Shown piece after piece: positions 25,537 to 33,766 of a stretch of 64,000 nucleotides of DNA. Position numbers and translations under genes: made by a program. The notes below the pieces were generated by a model. That model was not told the origin of the DNA. It ran no database searches and saw only the letters and a list, made by a program, of their open reading frames with translations. The stretch comes from Mariluticola halotolerans (GTDB lineage Bacteria > Pseudomonadota > Alphaproteobacteria > Rhizobiales > Devosiaceae), in assembly GCF_021611515.1 (NCBI RefSeq), contig NZ_CP090960.1, forward strand, positions 2,418,001 through 2,482,000, given 5' to 3'. Every line of letters starts with the position of its first letter. The first letter of the stretch is position 1.

Positions 25537-26507
25537 CACAGCGCAGCTTTCAGTCGGGCAATGAATTCGGGACCTGCCATATCCAGCAAACGTTCGCCCA
25601 AAGTGTGGCCAATGGTTTCGGCATCCGCCGCCGCGCCGGAAATTTCCGCCTCGAACATTTCCCGGCCATCAACGGAAAGAATTTGTCCAAACAGCGAGAT
25701 TTGCGGCCCCATATGCCGGGTCAGGGCGGCAATCGGGGTGCGGCAGGAGCCGTCCAGCGTGCGCAAAAAGGCCCGCTCGGCCAGAATGGCGGCGGCGGTT
25801 TCCGCATGATTGAGCGGCAGGACCAGTTGATGGGTGATGGCGTCGTCGGCGCGCAGTTCAATGCCAATGGCGCCCTGACCCGGGGCGGGGGGGAAATCCC
25901 GGGTGTCGAGAAATTCGGTGGCGTGCTCCATTTTATGGGTGCGCATCAGCCCGGCGGCGGCGAGAAAGGTTGCATCGGCCACCCCGTCGGCCAGTTTTTG
26001 CAACCGTGTGCCAACATTGCCGCGAAATTCCACCAGTTTGATGTCCGGACGCAACCGGGCGATCTGGGCGCGGCGGCGCAGGGACGAGGTGCCGATCACG
26101 GCACCTTCGGGCAGGGCGGCAAAGCTTGGCGCGGTCAGCGAGATAAACACATCGCGCACGTCTTCGCGGGGCAAAAAGATCGGCATGATCAGCCCGGCGG
26201 GCAGGTTGGTGGCCATGTCTTTTGAGGAATGGACACCGATATCGATATCCCCGGCCATAAGCCGGTCCTCGATTTCCTTGGAGAAAATGCCCTTGCCGCC
26301 AAAATCGCTCAAGGGGCGGTTGCTGGCCTGGGAACGGTCGCCGCCGGTGGAGAAAGCGGTGATCTCGACATTGATATTTTCAGGGCCGTGGGTGGCCACC
26401 AGACGGCGGCGCACTTCCTCGGCTTGTGCGAGGGCGAGGGGGGAGCCTCTTGTGCCGATCCTGAGGGTGGGCGGCGTGCTTGCAGATTGCAATATCGGTC
26501 CCTCCAT
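25536..26507 (-). CDS. hemC: Hydroxymethylbilane synthase (porphobilinogen deaminase)
   Basis: A 323-residue enzyme that polymerises four porphobilinogens to hydroxymethylbilane. Seen are RIGTRGSPLALAQAEEVRRR, the HSSKDMATNLP loop, GTSSLRRRAQI, the arginine-rich FRGNVGTRLQKL, and the Cys that carries the dipyrromethane cofactor in LDGSCRTPIAA. It leads the operon hemC-hemD-mitofilin-hemY and is divergent from tsaD with only 49 nt between starts, the arrangement usual in Hyphomicrobiales. Confidence 0.97.
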   Translation of the reverse strand: MEGPILQSASTPPTLRIGTRGSPLALAQAEEVRRRLVATHGPENINVEITAFSTGGDRSQASNRPLSDFGGKGIFSKEIEDRLMAGDIDIGVHSSKDMATNLPAGLIMPIFLPREDVRDVFISLTAPSFAALPEGAVIGTSSLRRRAQIARLRPDIKLVEFRGNVGTRLQKLADGVADATFLAAAGLMRTHKMEHATEFLDTRDFPPAPGQGAIGIELRADDAITHQLVLPLNHAETAAAILAERAFLRTLDGSCRTPIAALTRHMGPQISLFGQILSVDGREMFEAEISGAAADAETIGHTLGERLLDMAGPEFIARLKAAL

Positions 26508-26556
26508 TGTAGGCCGTTAAACGAGTGAGTTTACAAGAGGCCATAGACCGTTCGCC

Positions 26557-27633
26557 GTGACCGAGCAAGCGCACACCCTGATATTGGGCATTGAAACCAG
26601 CTGCGACGAAACAGCCGCTGCCATTGTGGCACGCGATCGTGACGGCAATGGCACGATTTTGTCCAATATCGTGCGCTCGCAGATCGATGAGCACAAGGCT
26701 TTTGGTGGCGTGGTGCCGGAACTGGCCGCCCGTTCGCATATCGTGCATCTCGATGGCATCATTACGGCCGCGATGACAGAAGCGGGGGTGGATTTTGCCG
26801 GGCTGGACGCGATTGCCGCGACCGCCGGGCCGGGGCTGATCGGCGGCGTGCTGGTGGGGCTGACCACAGCCAAGGGGCTTTCGGCCGCCTCGGGCAAGCC
26901 CCTGATCGCCGTCAATCACCTCGAAGCCCATGCGCTGACGGCGCGGCTGACCGATAAGGTCAGTTTTCCCTATCTGATGCTTTTGGTCTCGGGCGGGCAT
27001 AGCCAGTTCGTGCTGGTGAAGGGTGTTGGTGATTATCAGCGCTGGGGCACAACGATTGATGATGCCTTGGGCGAGGCTTTCGACAAGGTGGCCAAGCTGA
27101 TGGATCTTGGCTACCCGGGCGGGCCGCTGGTCGAGCAATGGGCGCTTGAAGGCGATCCGAAGCGGTTCAAATTCCCGCGCCCGCTTTTGAAAGAAGACCG
27201 GCTGGATTTCTCGTTTTCCGGCTTGAAGACAGCGGTGCGGCTGGCGGCGGAAAGCATCGCGCCGCTCAGCGATACCGATATTGCCGATATCTGCGCCGGG
27301 TTTCAGGCGGCGGTGACTGATGTGGTGACCACAAGGGCAAAAGCGGCGCTGATGCGCTTTGCCAGTGAAATGCCGGGCGTGCCGCCGCAATTGGTGGTGG
27401 CGGGCGGTGTGGCCGCCAACAAGGCTATCGGCAATGGTTTACGCCAAGCAGCGGGTGAGACCGGCGCGACGTTGATCGTGCCACCGCCGGCGCTTTGCAC
27501 CGATAACGGGGTTATGGTGGCCTGGGCCGGGGCGGAACGGCTGGCACTTGGGGTTGCGGATGATCTGTCGGTTGCCGCCCGGGCGCGCTGGCCGCTGGAT
27601 GACAAGGACATGGCCATTGGGGGCGCTGGATGA
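26557..27633 (+). CDS. tsaD: tRNA N6-threonylcarbamoyladenosine synthase subunit TsaD
   Basis: A 358-residue ASKHA-fold protein that transfers the threonylcarbamoyl group to A37 of ANN-reading tRNAs together with TsaB and TsaE. Visible are [17 protein letters not shown], the metal-binding histidines in [35 protein letters not shown], the [11 protein letters not shown] loop and [17 protein letters not shown] start at 26557 gives the conserved N-terminus, although its ribosome binding site is weak. Its stop overlaps the gpsA start by 4 nt. Confidence 0.97.
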   Translation: MTEQAHTLILGIETSCDETAAAIVARDRDGNGTILSNIVRSQIDEHKAFGGVVPELAARSHIVHLDGIITAAMTEAGVDFAGLDAIAATAGPGLIGGVLVGLTTAKGLSAASGKPLIAVNHLEAHALTARLTDKVSFPYLMLLVSGGHSQFVLVKGVGDYQRWGTTIDDALGEAFDKVAKLMDLGYPGGPLVEQWALEGDPKRFKFPRPLLKEDRLDFSFSGLKTAVRLAAESIAPLSDTDIADICAGFQAAVTDVVTTRAKAALMRFASEMPGVPPQLVVAGGVAANKAIGNGLRQAAGETGATLIVPPPALCTDNGVMVAWAGAERLALGVADDLSVAARARWPLDDKDMAIGGAG

Positions 27634-28631
27634 GTTTTGTGCGGGTGCAGGTGATTGGCGGCGGCGCCTGGGGCACAGCATTGGCGCAGGCGGCTGCCAA
27701 TGCCGGACGGGCGGTTACGCTGGTGGTGCGCGATCCGGCTTTGGCCGAGGCGATCAACAGCACCCATCGCAATGAGGCCTATCTCGGCGATCAGGCCCTT
27801 TCGGCAAACATTACCGCCCGCGCCGATTACCAAAGCCTCTTTGAAGCGGATATCGTTTTGATGGTCGTGCCGGCGCAGGTCACACGCCACACCTTGCAGG
27901 CCATCGGGCCCGAGGCCTTGGCGGGCAAGCCGGTGGTGCTGTGCGCCAAGGGGTTTGAGGCGGGCACGCTGGACCGGCAATCCCAGATCGTGGGCGAGCT
28001 GGCACCCAAGGCCTTGCCGCTGGTTTTGTCCGGCCCAAGCTTTGCTGTTGATGTGGCCGCCGGCCGGCCGACGGCGGTGACGCTGGCGGGGGCCGATATC
28101 GCGCTGGCCGAACAGGTTGCTGCGGCTTTGGCCGGGCCGAGTTTTCGTCCCTATGCCGCTGCCGACCTTGTCGGGGTGGAACTGGCGGGCGGGTTGAAGA
28201 ATGTCTATGCGCTGGCCTGTGGCGCGGTTGAGGGGGCGGGGCTTGGTCTTTCGGCCCGTTCGGCGCTGTTGGCGCGGGCCTTTGCGGAAATGTCGCGGCT
28301 GGTCGATAAAATGGGCGGGCAGACGGGAACGCTGACGGGTCTTGCGGGCCTCGGCGATCTCACCCTCAGCTGCACTTCGGAGCAATCGCGCAATTACTGG
28401 TATGGTGTGCAATTGGGCCGCGGGCGCAAGCTGGCTGAAATTGAAGCGGATGGGCACCGGCTGGCCGAGGGCGTCAAAACCGCGCCGGCGGCGCTGGCGC
28501 TGGCGCAAAAATATGATGTTGATGCCCCCCTGATTGCGGCGGTGAACATGCTGCTGGCGGAAAAGGTGCGTATCGATGCGATTGTGGCCGGGCTGATGGC
28601 GCGGCCGTTGAAACGTGAAGGAGAGAATTGA
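27630..28631 (+). CDS. gpsA: Glycerol-3-phosphate dehydrogenase [NAD(P)+]
   Basis: A 333-residue cytosolic enzyme reducing dihydroxyacetone phosphate to sn-glycerol 3-phosphate for phospholipid synthesis. It has the Rossmann loop [44 protein letters not shown], and the catalytic region [19 protein letters not shown] with its Lys, then [19 protein letters not shown]. The ATGA overlap with tsaD indicates coupled translation in a tsaD-gpsA-yciI-EVE transcript. Confidence 0.97.
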   Translation: MSFVRVQVIGGGAWGTALAQAAANAGRAVTLVVRDPALAEAINSTHRNEAYLGDQALSANITARADYQSLFEADIVLMVVPAQVTRHTLQAIGPEALAGKPVVLCAKGFEAGTLDRQSQIVGELAPKALPLVLSGPSFAVDVAAGRPTAVTLAGADIALAEQVAAALAGPSFRPYAAADLVGVELAGGLKNVYALACGAVEGAGLGLSARSALLARAFAEMSRLVDKMGGQTGTLTGLAGLGDLTLSCTSEQSRNYWYGVQLGRGRKLAEIEADGHRLAEGVKTAPAALALAQKYDVDAPLIAAVNMLLAEKVRIDAIVAGLMARPLKREGEN

Positions 28632-28633
28632 TT

Positions 28634-28924
28634 ATGCTTTATGTCATCGAGGCCCGCGACAAGCCGGATGCTCTGGAAATCCGGCTGGCGGCGCGCCCGG
28701 CCCATCTCAAGTTTCTCGACAGTCTGGGTGATAATCTGGTGCTGGCGGGCCCGTTTCTCGACGATAATGAGAAGCCCTGCGGCAGTCTTGTGGTGATCAA
28801 GGCCGATAGTCTGGATGCGGCCAGGGCGATTGCGGCCGAGGACCCTTATGTGGCGGCGGGCCTTTTCGCATCGAGCGAAGTGCGGCGCTGGGCCTGGGCG
28901 GTCAAAGCACCGGCGGGGCTCTAG
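28634..28924 (+). CDS. YciI-like protein
   Basis: A 96-residue protein of the YciI/YCII family with a ferredoxin-like alpha-beta fold. The family motif RPAHLKFLDSLGDNLVLAGP and DPYVAAGLF are present; the conserved His of the first is retained. Functions of such stand-alone members are unknown. ATG 28634 is preferred to a TTG two codons earlier because GGAGAG is then ~9 nt upstream. It follows gpsA by 2 nt, as in many Hyphomicrobiales. Confidence 0.88.
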   Translation: MLYVIEARDKPDALEIRLAARPAHLKFLDSLGDNLVLAGPFLDDNEKPCGSLVVIKADSLDAARAIAAEDPYVAAGLFASSEVRRWAWAVKAPAGL

Positions 28925-28927
28925 ATC

Positions 28928-29338
28928 ATGGCATATTGGCTGTTCAAATCCGAACCCTCGACCTGGGGCTGGGATGATCAGGTGAAAAAGGGCGCGCCCG
29001 AGGAATGGGACGGGGTGCGCAATTATGCGGCCCGCAATTTCATGCGGCAGATGCAGATTGGTGATCTGGGGTTCTTCTACCATTCGGTGGATGAAAAACG
29101 GATTGTCGGTATCGTCCGGGTGGCGGCGACCGCGCATGTGGATTCAACGGCAGATAATCCGACATGGGAATGCGTTGACATCGAAGCGGTCAAGCCGATG
29201 CCCAAGCCGGTCTCCCTGGCTGAAATCAAGGAAAACCCGGCGCTTGAAGATATGGCGCTGGTCAAGCTGTCACGCCTTTCGGTGCAACCGGTAACCGGCA
29301 AAGAATGGGAAATCGTCTGCGCCATGGGCGGGCTTTAG
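28928..29338 (+). CDS. EVE domain protein
   Basis: A 136-residue EVE-domain (PUA-like fold) protein of the kind proposed to bind modified bases in nucleic acids. The start MAYWLFKSEPSTWGWDDQVK and the GDLGFFYHSVDEKRIVGIVRVA strand are family hallmarks, as is the tryptophan-rich putative binding pocket. It lies 3 nt after the YciI gene and probably ends the operon. EVE proteins often accompany defence or modification systems, but here the context is housekeeping. Confidence 0.93.
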   Translation: MAYWLFKSEPSTWGWDDQVKKGAPEEWDGVRNYAARNFMRQMQIGDLGFFYHSVDEKRIVGIVRVAATAHVDSTADNPTWECVDIEAVKPMPKPVSLAEIKENPALEDMALVKLSRLSVQPVTGKEWEIVCAMGGL

Positions 29339-29454
29339 GCCCGGTCAGCCGGGCGGTTTTGGCCTTGCCTGATCACGGGTGACAGAATCAGCGATTTCGG
29401 GCATGTTTGGGGTTCATCCTGCTAGGGTGGCGGGCGTTTTTCGGGGGGTGGAAC

Positions 29455-29862
29455 ATGGTACATTTTGGTGTGAACTGGCTGGGGATCATTCTCGCAGTTG
29501 TGGCGAGCATGGCTTTGGGCATGATCTGGTATATGGGCCTGGCCAAGCAATGGCTTGGCGCGCAAAACAAGACCGAAGCGGATATGCGGAACGTCAACAG
29601 CGTCACCCCGTTCATCTGGGCGGCGCTGGCGCAATTGATCATCGCCTATTTCATCGCCTTGCTGACGCCGAAACTGATGCCGGGCGTCGATGCCTATAAT
29701 GCGGTTCTTGTGGGCGTGCATATGTGGTTTGGTTTCATTCTCACCTCTCTGGTGCTGAATCACCGCTATCAGGGCCAGAAATGGTCGCTCACACTGATCG
29801 ATGGCGGCTATCTGCTCGGTGTCGTGATCGTGCAGGGCGTAGTAATCGGGCTGTTTGCCTGA
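29455..29862 (+). CDS. DUF1761 family membrane protein
   Basis: A 135-residue inner-membrane protein with four hydrophobic helices; the N-terminus VNWLGIILAVVASMALGMIWY identifies DUF1761, whose function is unknown. ATG 29455 is chosen for the GGGGGGTGG just upstream and because the helix begins right after it; the longer frame is not conserved. It is separated from the EVE gene by ~115 nt and followed by a kilobase without genes. Confidence 0.85.
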   Translation: MVHFGVNWLGIILAVVASMALGMIWYMGLAKQWLGAQNKTEADMRNVNSVTPFIWAALAQLIIAYFIALLTPKLMPGVDAYNAVLVGVHMWFGFILTSLVLNHRYQGQKWSLTLIDGGYLLGVVIVQGVVIGLFA

Positions 29863-30007
29863 TCTTCATTTGTTGAATGCGGGGAGCTTTCCCAGTCCTT
29901 CTTCGCTCCCCCATTCGTCACCCTCGGGCTTGACCCGAGGGCCCATGACCAACCATCCAGATTAGATGAAGGGCGGGGCAGTGCCAACCTTCCGGCATCA
30001 TCCCCTC

Positions 30008-30114
30008 GTCATCCCCGCGCAGGCGGGGATCCAGCAGCGGGCAGTCCTGCCCGCAGGAAATGTCCTTGGCACCGCCGACGCGGTGCACTGGATTCCCGTT
30101 TTCACGGGAATGAC
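30008..30114. repeat. MITE-like element with 27-nt inverted ends
   Basis: The ends GTCATCCCCGCGCAGGCGGG (extended to 30034) and the reverse complement of 30088-30114 agree at 21 of 27 positions. Each end is itself a hairpin (ATCCCCGC/GCGGGGAT; ATTCCCGT/ACGGGAAT), and a further hairpin, GCGGGCAG/CTGCCCGC, sits at 30037-30054. It encodes no protein. The structure matches small non-autonomous palindromic elements common between bacterial genes. Confidence 0.65.
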
Positions 30115-30254
30115 GTTGTGGATGTGGCAAGCACTGCACCCCTCATCCCACAAAACTTATCGACGCCCCCCAAACCCCGTTTATCCTCATCCCACCTTTT
30201 CACATCACCGGCGCCGGCGCGACGAACGTCCGGGGTGAAGGGGGACCGGGTTCC

Positions 30255-30450
30255 TTGGGGGTCGCCTCAGGGAAGGCCAAAACTGTGCCGCGACCAGCCT
30301 GCCCCCGAAGGCAGGTGTACTTCCGAAAGGAAGCGGGGATGGGCCCCAGCGCAGTTAAGAGCACAGGCCACGCCAAAAATCCCGGTTGCATGAGACGGTG
30401 TATGTCTCATTTGTTTAACTCTCAGACGGGCCATGCACCGTCTCATGCCG
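30255..30450 (+). ncRNA. Candidate structured RNA with a 17-bp terminal hairpin
   Basis: Successive stems can be drawn on the plus strand: CCTGCC/GGCAGG near 30299-30316, CTTCC closed by a GAAA tetraloop with GGAAG near 30318-30332, and a long stem pairing 30388-30404 with 30432-30448 (17 bp, one G-U). A GNRA loop favours the plus strand. No known RNA class was recognised and there is no T tract at the end, so this may be another palindromic repeat rather than an RNA gene. Confidence 0.35.
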
Positions 30451-30553
30451 CCTGATTATCAACACCGTGGGTCTTTGGGCCTGACGGGGGCTTTGGGGTG
30501 GGTGGAATTTGAGGGGTGACCCAAAAGATCTTTCACCACCCCCCACATCGTCA

Positions 30554-30914
30554 CCCTCGGGCCTGACCCGAGGGCCCATGACCAACCATCAGCAAATACA
30601 AAAGGACCGACCAAACAAAATCACTCCCCCACGCCCACCTGCTGGGTCGCACCATCGCATGGATACTCGGGTCAAGCCCGAGTATGACGATCGGAGATAG
30701 GACAACAAGTGGCACCTCTCTCTTCCTTCTCCCTCGGGCTTGACCCGAGGGTCCATACGATACCGGCCACACCGCATGGATGCCCGGATCAAGTCCGCGC
30801 AAAAAGGAGAATGGGCCAGACGCGATGTGCACCCCAAACCCTCACCCTGAGCTTGTCGAAGGGCGAGGGTTTCAGCACCGCATCTGCCGCCCATCCTTCG
30901 ACAAGCTCAGGATG
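30554..30914. repeat. Cluster of REP-like palindromes
   Basis: Palindromes of the CCCTCGGG-n5-CCCGAGGG type lie at 30554-30574, 30663-30685 (arms ATACTCGGG/CCCGAGTAT) and 30731-30751. An imperfect GCCCGGA type lies at 30782-30800. CCT-gagcttgtcg-AGG types lie at 30839-30869 and, inverted, at 30892-30914. Another of the first type is at 29921-29941. The same families occur at 500-676 and 37094-37116. Confidence 0.8.
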
Positions 30915-30974
30915 AGGTTGGTGCACGGGATGACGAAGGGCGATGTTCATGTGGCAGGCAAAACGCCAGCCCCC

Positions 30975-31178
30975 TCAAAAGTCCGAGCTGATGCCTTTGA
31001 CTTCCCAGTCGCCATAGCGGGCGGGGTCGAGGCCGCCGCGGCCGGCGATTTCCTTGGGCGTGTCGCTGGTTTTTGCGTCAATTTCGGCCCGGCGGGCGCG
31101 GGCTTCGGCAAGGGCCTTGGCCGCGACTTCGGGGGCGGGTGGTTTGGCGTTGGTTGGCTTGGCGCGCGGGCTGGACAT
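30975..31178 (-). CDS. DUF1674/SDHAF4-like succinate dehydrogenase assembly factor
   Basis: A 67-residue protein whose C-terminus [20 protein letters not shown] is the signature of DUF1674, the family containing mitochondrial SDHAF4. That factor binds flavinylated SdhA and helps assemble complex II. The N-terminal part is Ala/Lys-rich and probably helical. ATG 31178 is the likely start; a longer frame to 31226 has no support. The sdh operon lies ~26 kb away, so the partner is encoded separately. It is divergent from htpX with 93 nt between starts. Confidence 0.85.
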   Translation of the reverse strand: MSSPRAKPTNAKPPAPEVAAKALAEARARRAEIDAKTSDTPKEIAGRGGLDPARYGDWEVKGISSDF

Positions 31179-31271
31179 TATCGGCTCATTGTTGTGGGCG
31201 AGGGCCCTTGTTTCAGGCCCAATCACACACCATCATTAAGCCAAGTGCAACAGTTCAAGACGATCAGAACC

Positions 31272-32252
31272 ATGCTCAACGCAGTCAGAACCACATTTTT
31301 GCTTGCCGCCATGACCGGGCTGTTCATGGCCGTTGGCTTTATTGTCGGCGGACAGGGCGGTATGATGCTGGCGCTCGGCTTTTCCATTGTGACCAATATG
31401 ATCGCGTACTGGAATGCCGATAAAATCGTGTTGCGGATGCAAAATGCCGAGCCGATCGATCCGCGGCGTGCGCCGGAAATTTATGAAGCCGTCGAGGTGC
31501 TGTCCCAACGGGCCGGCATTCCGATGCCAAAACTCTATCTGATCCATTCCGACCAGCCCAACGCCTTTGCCACCGGGCGCAATCCGGAAAATGCGGCGGT
31601 GGCGGTGTCGAGCGGGCTGGTGCAGCATTTGACCTTACGTGAGGTCTCGGCGGTGATTGCCCATGAATTGGCGCATATCCGCAGCCGCGACACGCTGACA
31701 ATGACGATCACGGCAACCCTTGCGGGCGCAATTTCGATGCTGGCCCAGTTCGGCCTGTTTTTCGGCGGGCGCAATTCCAATAATCCGCTTGGGCCCTTCG
31801 GAGCGCTGGCCATGGTAATTGTCGCGCCGCTGGCGGCGATGATGGTGCAAATGGCCATCAGCCGCACCCGCGAATATGAAGCGGACCGGGACGGGGCCGA
31901 GATTTCCGGCGACCCGCTGGCGCTGGCCTCGGCACTTGAGAAAATATCCCATCTGGCCCGCAATTTCGAGAACCGCTGGGCGCGGCGCACGCCCGGGCTG
32001 GCGCATATGTATATCGTCAATCCGCTGGCCGGGGACCGGATGGATAATCTGTTTGCCACCCATCCGAACGTGCATAACCGGATTGCCGCCCTGCAGCAAA
32101 TGGCACCTGAAATGCCGCGCAGCACACCGCCCCGCGCCCCCGCCAGAGGGGTGCGCCGGGTTGCCGCAGATGCTGGTGGAAACGCCGGCTGGCGGGTGCC
32201 CACAACACGCCGGCAGGACCGGGATGCGCCGCCAAAAGGGCCCTGGGGCTGA
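31272..32252 (+). CDS. htpX: Membrane zinc protease HtpX
   Basis: A 326-residue inner-membrane M48 metalloprotease of envelope quality control. Zinc ligands are in [13 protein letters not shown] (HExxH) with the third ligand in [10 protein letters not shown]. Four hydrophobic segments are placed as in the family: two N-terminal ([20 protein letters not shown] and [14 protein letters not shown]) and two after the active site. [14 protein letters not shown] is the conserved end of the domain, followed by a Pro/Arg-rich tail. ATG 31272 matches the family's N-terminus [11 protein letters not shown]; the frame open upstream runs through repeat DNA. Confidence 0.96.
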   Translation: MLNAVRTTFLLAAMTGLFMAVGFIVGGQGGMMLALGFSIVTNMIAYWNADKIVLRMQNAEPIDPRRAPEIYEAVEVLSQRAGIPMPKLYLIHSDQPNAFATGRNPENAAVAVSSGLVQHLTLREVSAVIAHELAHIRSRDTLTMTITATLAGAISMLAQFGLFFGGRNSNNPLGPFGALAMVIVAPLAAMMVQMAISRTREYEADRDGAEISGDPLALASALEKISHLARNFENRWARRTPGLAHMYIVNPLAGDRMDNLFATHPNVHNRIAALQQMAPEMPRSTPPRAPARGVRRVAADAGGNAGWRVPTTRRQDRDAPPKGPWG

Positions 32253-32332
32253 GCCGGTTTCATAAAGTTGCAGACTTTTGGGGCCGAAACATATGATAAG
32301 GCTCACATTCTGCGCCAATATGGGCGGCAGAT

Positions 32333-33676
32333 ATGATGCAACAGGCACCAGGAAACATTTACGTGGCAGCGAAATCCGACCCGGCGGGGCTTCAGCCCCG
32401 GCTTCAGGCCATCAGCAAATTGCAGGCAGTGCTCAAGGGTGATGCATTCACCCCATTGGGCGCGGGCGATCTGGCGGATGCGCGCGACCGGGCCTTTGCC
32501 AACCGTCTGGTGACCACGGCCCTCAGACGGCAGGGGCATCTCAATCACATTCTCAAGGCCGTGCTGGAGCGGGGGATGCCGCCGCGCAGCGGCAGTTTCG
32601 AGGCGATCTTGCGCATCGGGCTGACCGAATTGCTGTTCGTGCCCGATCAGGCGGATCACAGCGCGCTGTTCCTTGCCGTGGAAGCGGCCAAGCGCGACCG
32701 GCGGGCAGCGCATCTTGCCAAACTGCTCAACGGGGTGTTGCGCCGCGTGCAGCGCGAACCGGGGCTTTATGAAAATCTCACCCCGGCACAATTATTTCCC
32801 GACTGGGCCGTGACGCGCTGGACAAAAACCTATGGCGAAGAGGCGGTGAATGGTTTTGCCGAGGCGCTTCTGGCCGGGGCGCCGCTCGATCTGACCCTGC
32901 GTGATGAAGACCCTGCACTAATCACCGAACTGAACGGGCAGGCGGTGACCGCCGATACCATTCGCATCGGTACACGTGACAAGCCGGTCGCGGAATTGCC
33001 CGGCTTTGCGGATGGACGCTGGTGGGTGCAGGATGCGTCATCGGCTGTGCCGGCGCGTTTGATGGCGCTCGATGCCGGGGCGCGGGTGCTCGACATGTGT
33101 GCGGCCCCGGGCGGCAAAACGGCGCAATTGATCAAGGCGGGGTATCAAGTGACGGCGCTCGACAGGGATGCCACACGGCTGGAACGGGTTGCGGAAAACC
33201 TGTCGCGTCTCGGTTATGGTGGGGAACTGGCGGTTTCGGATGCGACGGCCTATGTGGCGGCGGAAAAATTCGACGGGGTGCTGGTGGATGCGCCTTGTGC
33301 GGCGACAGGCACATTCCGGCGGCATCCGGAGGTGATGTGGCAGCGCTCGACCCGCGACATTGCCAGCCGAACCGGATTGCAACAGCAGTTACTAACAAAT
33401 GCTGTGCATTGCCTCAAAGAAGGCGGGGTTCTGATCTACGCCACATGTAGCCTTGAGCGGGAAGAAGGCGAGGACCAGGCGCAGTGGTTGCTTAACTCCA
33501 TGTCCGACATGGAGAATTTCCCGATTCGAGCCGAAGGGGAGAGCGGATTTGATGGGGCTGTGGACGGCAATGGATGGCTTCGCCTGCACCCCGGCATGGT
33601 TGCCCCCGGGGCAATGGGCGGCACCACGGATGGATTCTTTGTTGCCCGCTTCCGCCGGAGACGCGTACAAGGGTAG
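32333..33676 (+). CDS. rsmB: RsmB/NOP-family 16S rRNA (cytosine) methyltransferase
   Basis: A 447-residue protein with an N-terminal NusB-like RNA-binding domain (residues ~15-155, including EAILRIGLTELLF and AKLLNGVLRRV) and a C-terminal SAM-dependent m5C methyltransferase domain. The latter shows the SAM motif VLDMCAAPGGKTAQLI, VDAPCAATGTFRRHPEVMW, and the catalytic Cys in IYATCSLEREEGE. This architecture is that of RsmB, which methylates 16S C967. It lies ~80 nt after htpX and upstream of the heparinase-family gene, a conserved alphaproteobacterial order. Confidence 0.93.
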   Translation: MMQQAPGNIYVAAKSDPAGLQPRLQAISKLQAVLKGDAFTPLGAGDLADARDRAFANRLVTTALRRQGHLNHILKAVLERGMPPRSGSFEAILRIGLTELLFVPDQADHSALFLAVEAAKRDRRAAHLAKLLNGVLRRVQREPGLYENLTPAQLFPDWAVTRWTKTYGEEAVNGFAEALLAGAPLDLTLRDEDPALITELNGQAVTADTIRIGTRDKPVAELPGFADGRWWVQDASSAVPARLMALDAGARVLDMCAAPGGKTAQLIKAGYQVTALDRDATRLERVAENLSRLGYGGELAVSDATAYVAAEKFDGVLVDAPCAATGTFRRHPEVMWQRSTRDIASRTGLQQQLLTNAVHCLKEGGVLIYATCSLEREEGEDQAQWLLNSMSDMENFPIRAEGESGFDGAVDGNGWLRLHPGMVAPGAMGGTTDGFFVARFRRRRVQG

Positions 33677-33766
33677 TTTCTGTATCTCTAATGATCAGTG
33701 TGTGGCCTCCCAGCGCGGCGAATGGGCGGGGGGCCGAGTTTTGTGTTGAAGAGTTGGCGTTTGGTT

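Larger units (their letters stand above)
29863..30974. other. Gene-free repeat-rich intergenic block
   Basis: About 1.1 kb without a credible gene. From left to right it holds a palindrome (29921-29941), a 107-nt element with inverted ends (30008-30114), a segment of nested hairpins that may be an RNA (30255-30450), and seven further palindromes (30554-30914). Several open frames run across it on both strands, but they lack ribosome binding sites and translate the repeats. Confidence 0.75.

Noticed and set aside
30240-30450. SRP RNA, tmRNA, RNase P RNA or 6S RNA at the hairpin block
   Set aside because: The conserved core sequences of these RNAs, such as the SRP GGAAGCAGCC loop context or the RNase P GAGGAAAGTCC element, are not present.
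30255-30455. A 66-codon frame over the hairpin block
   Set aside because: The frame spans strong stems and repeats, has no ribosome binding site, and the opposite strand is equally open; a structured RNA or repeat explains it better.
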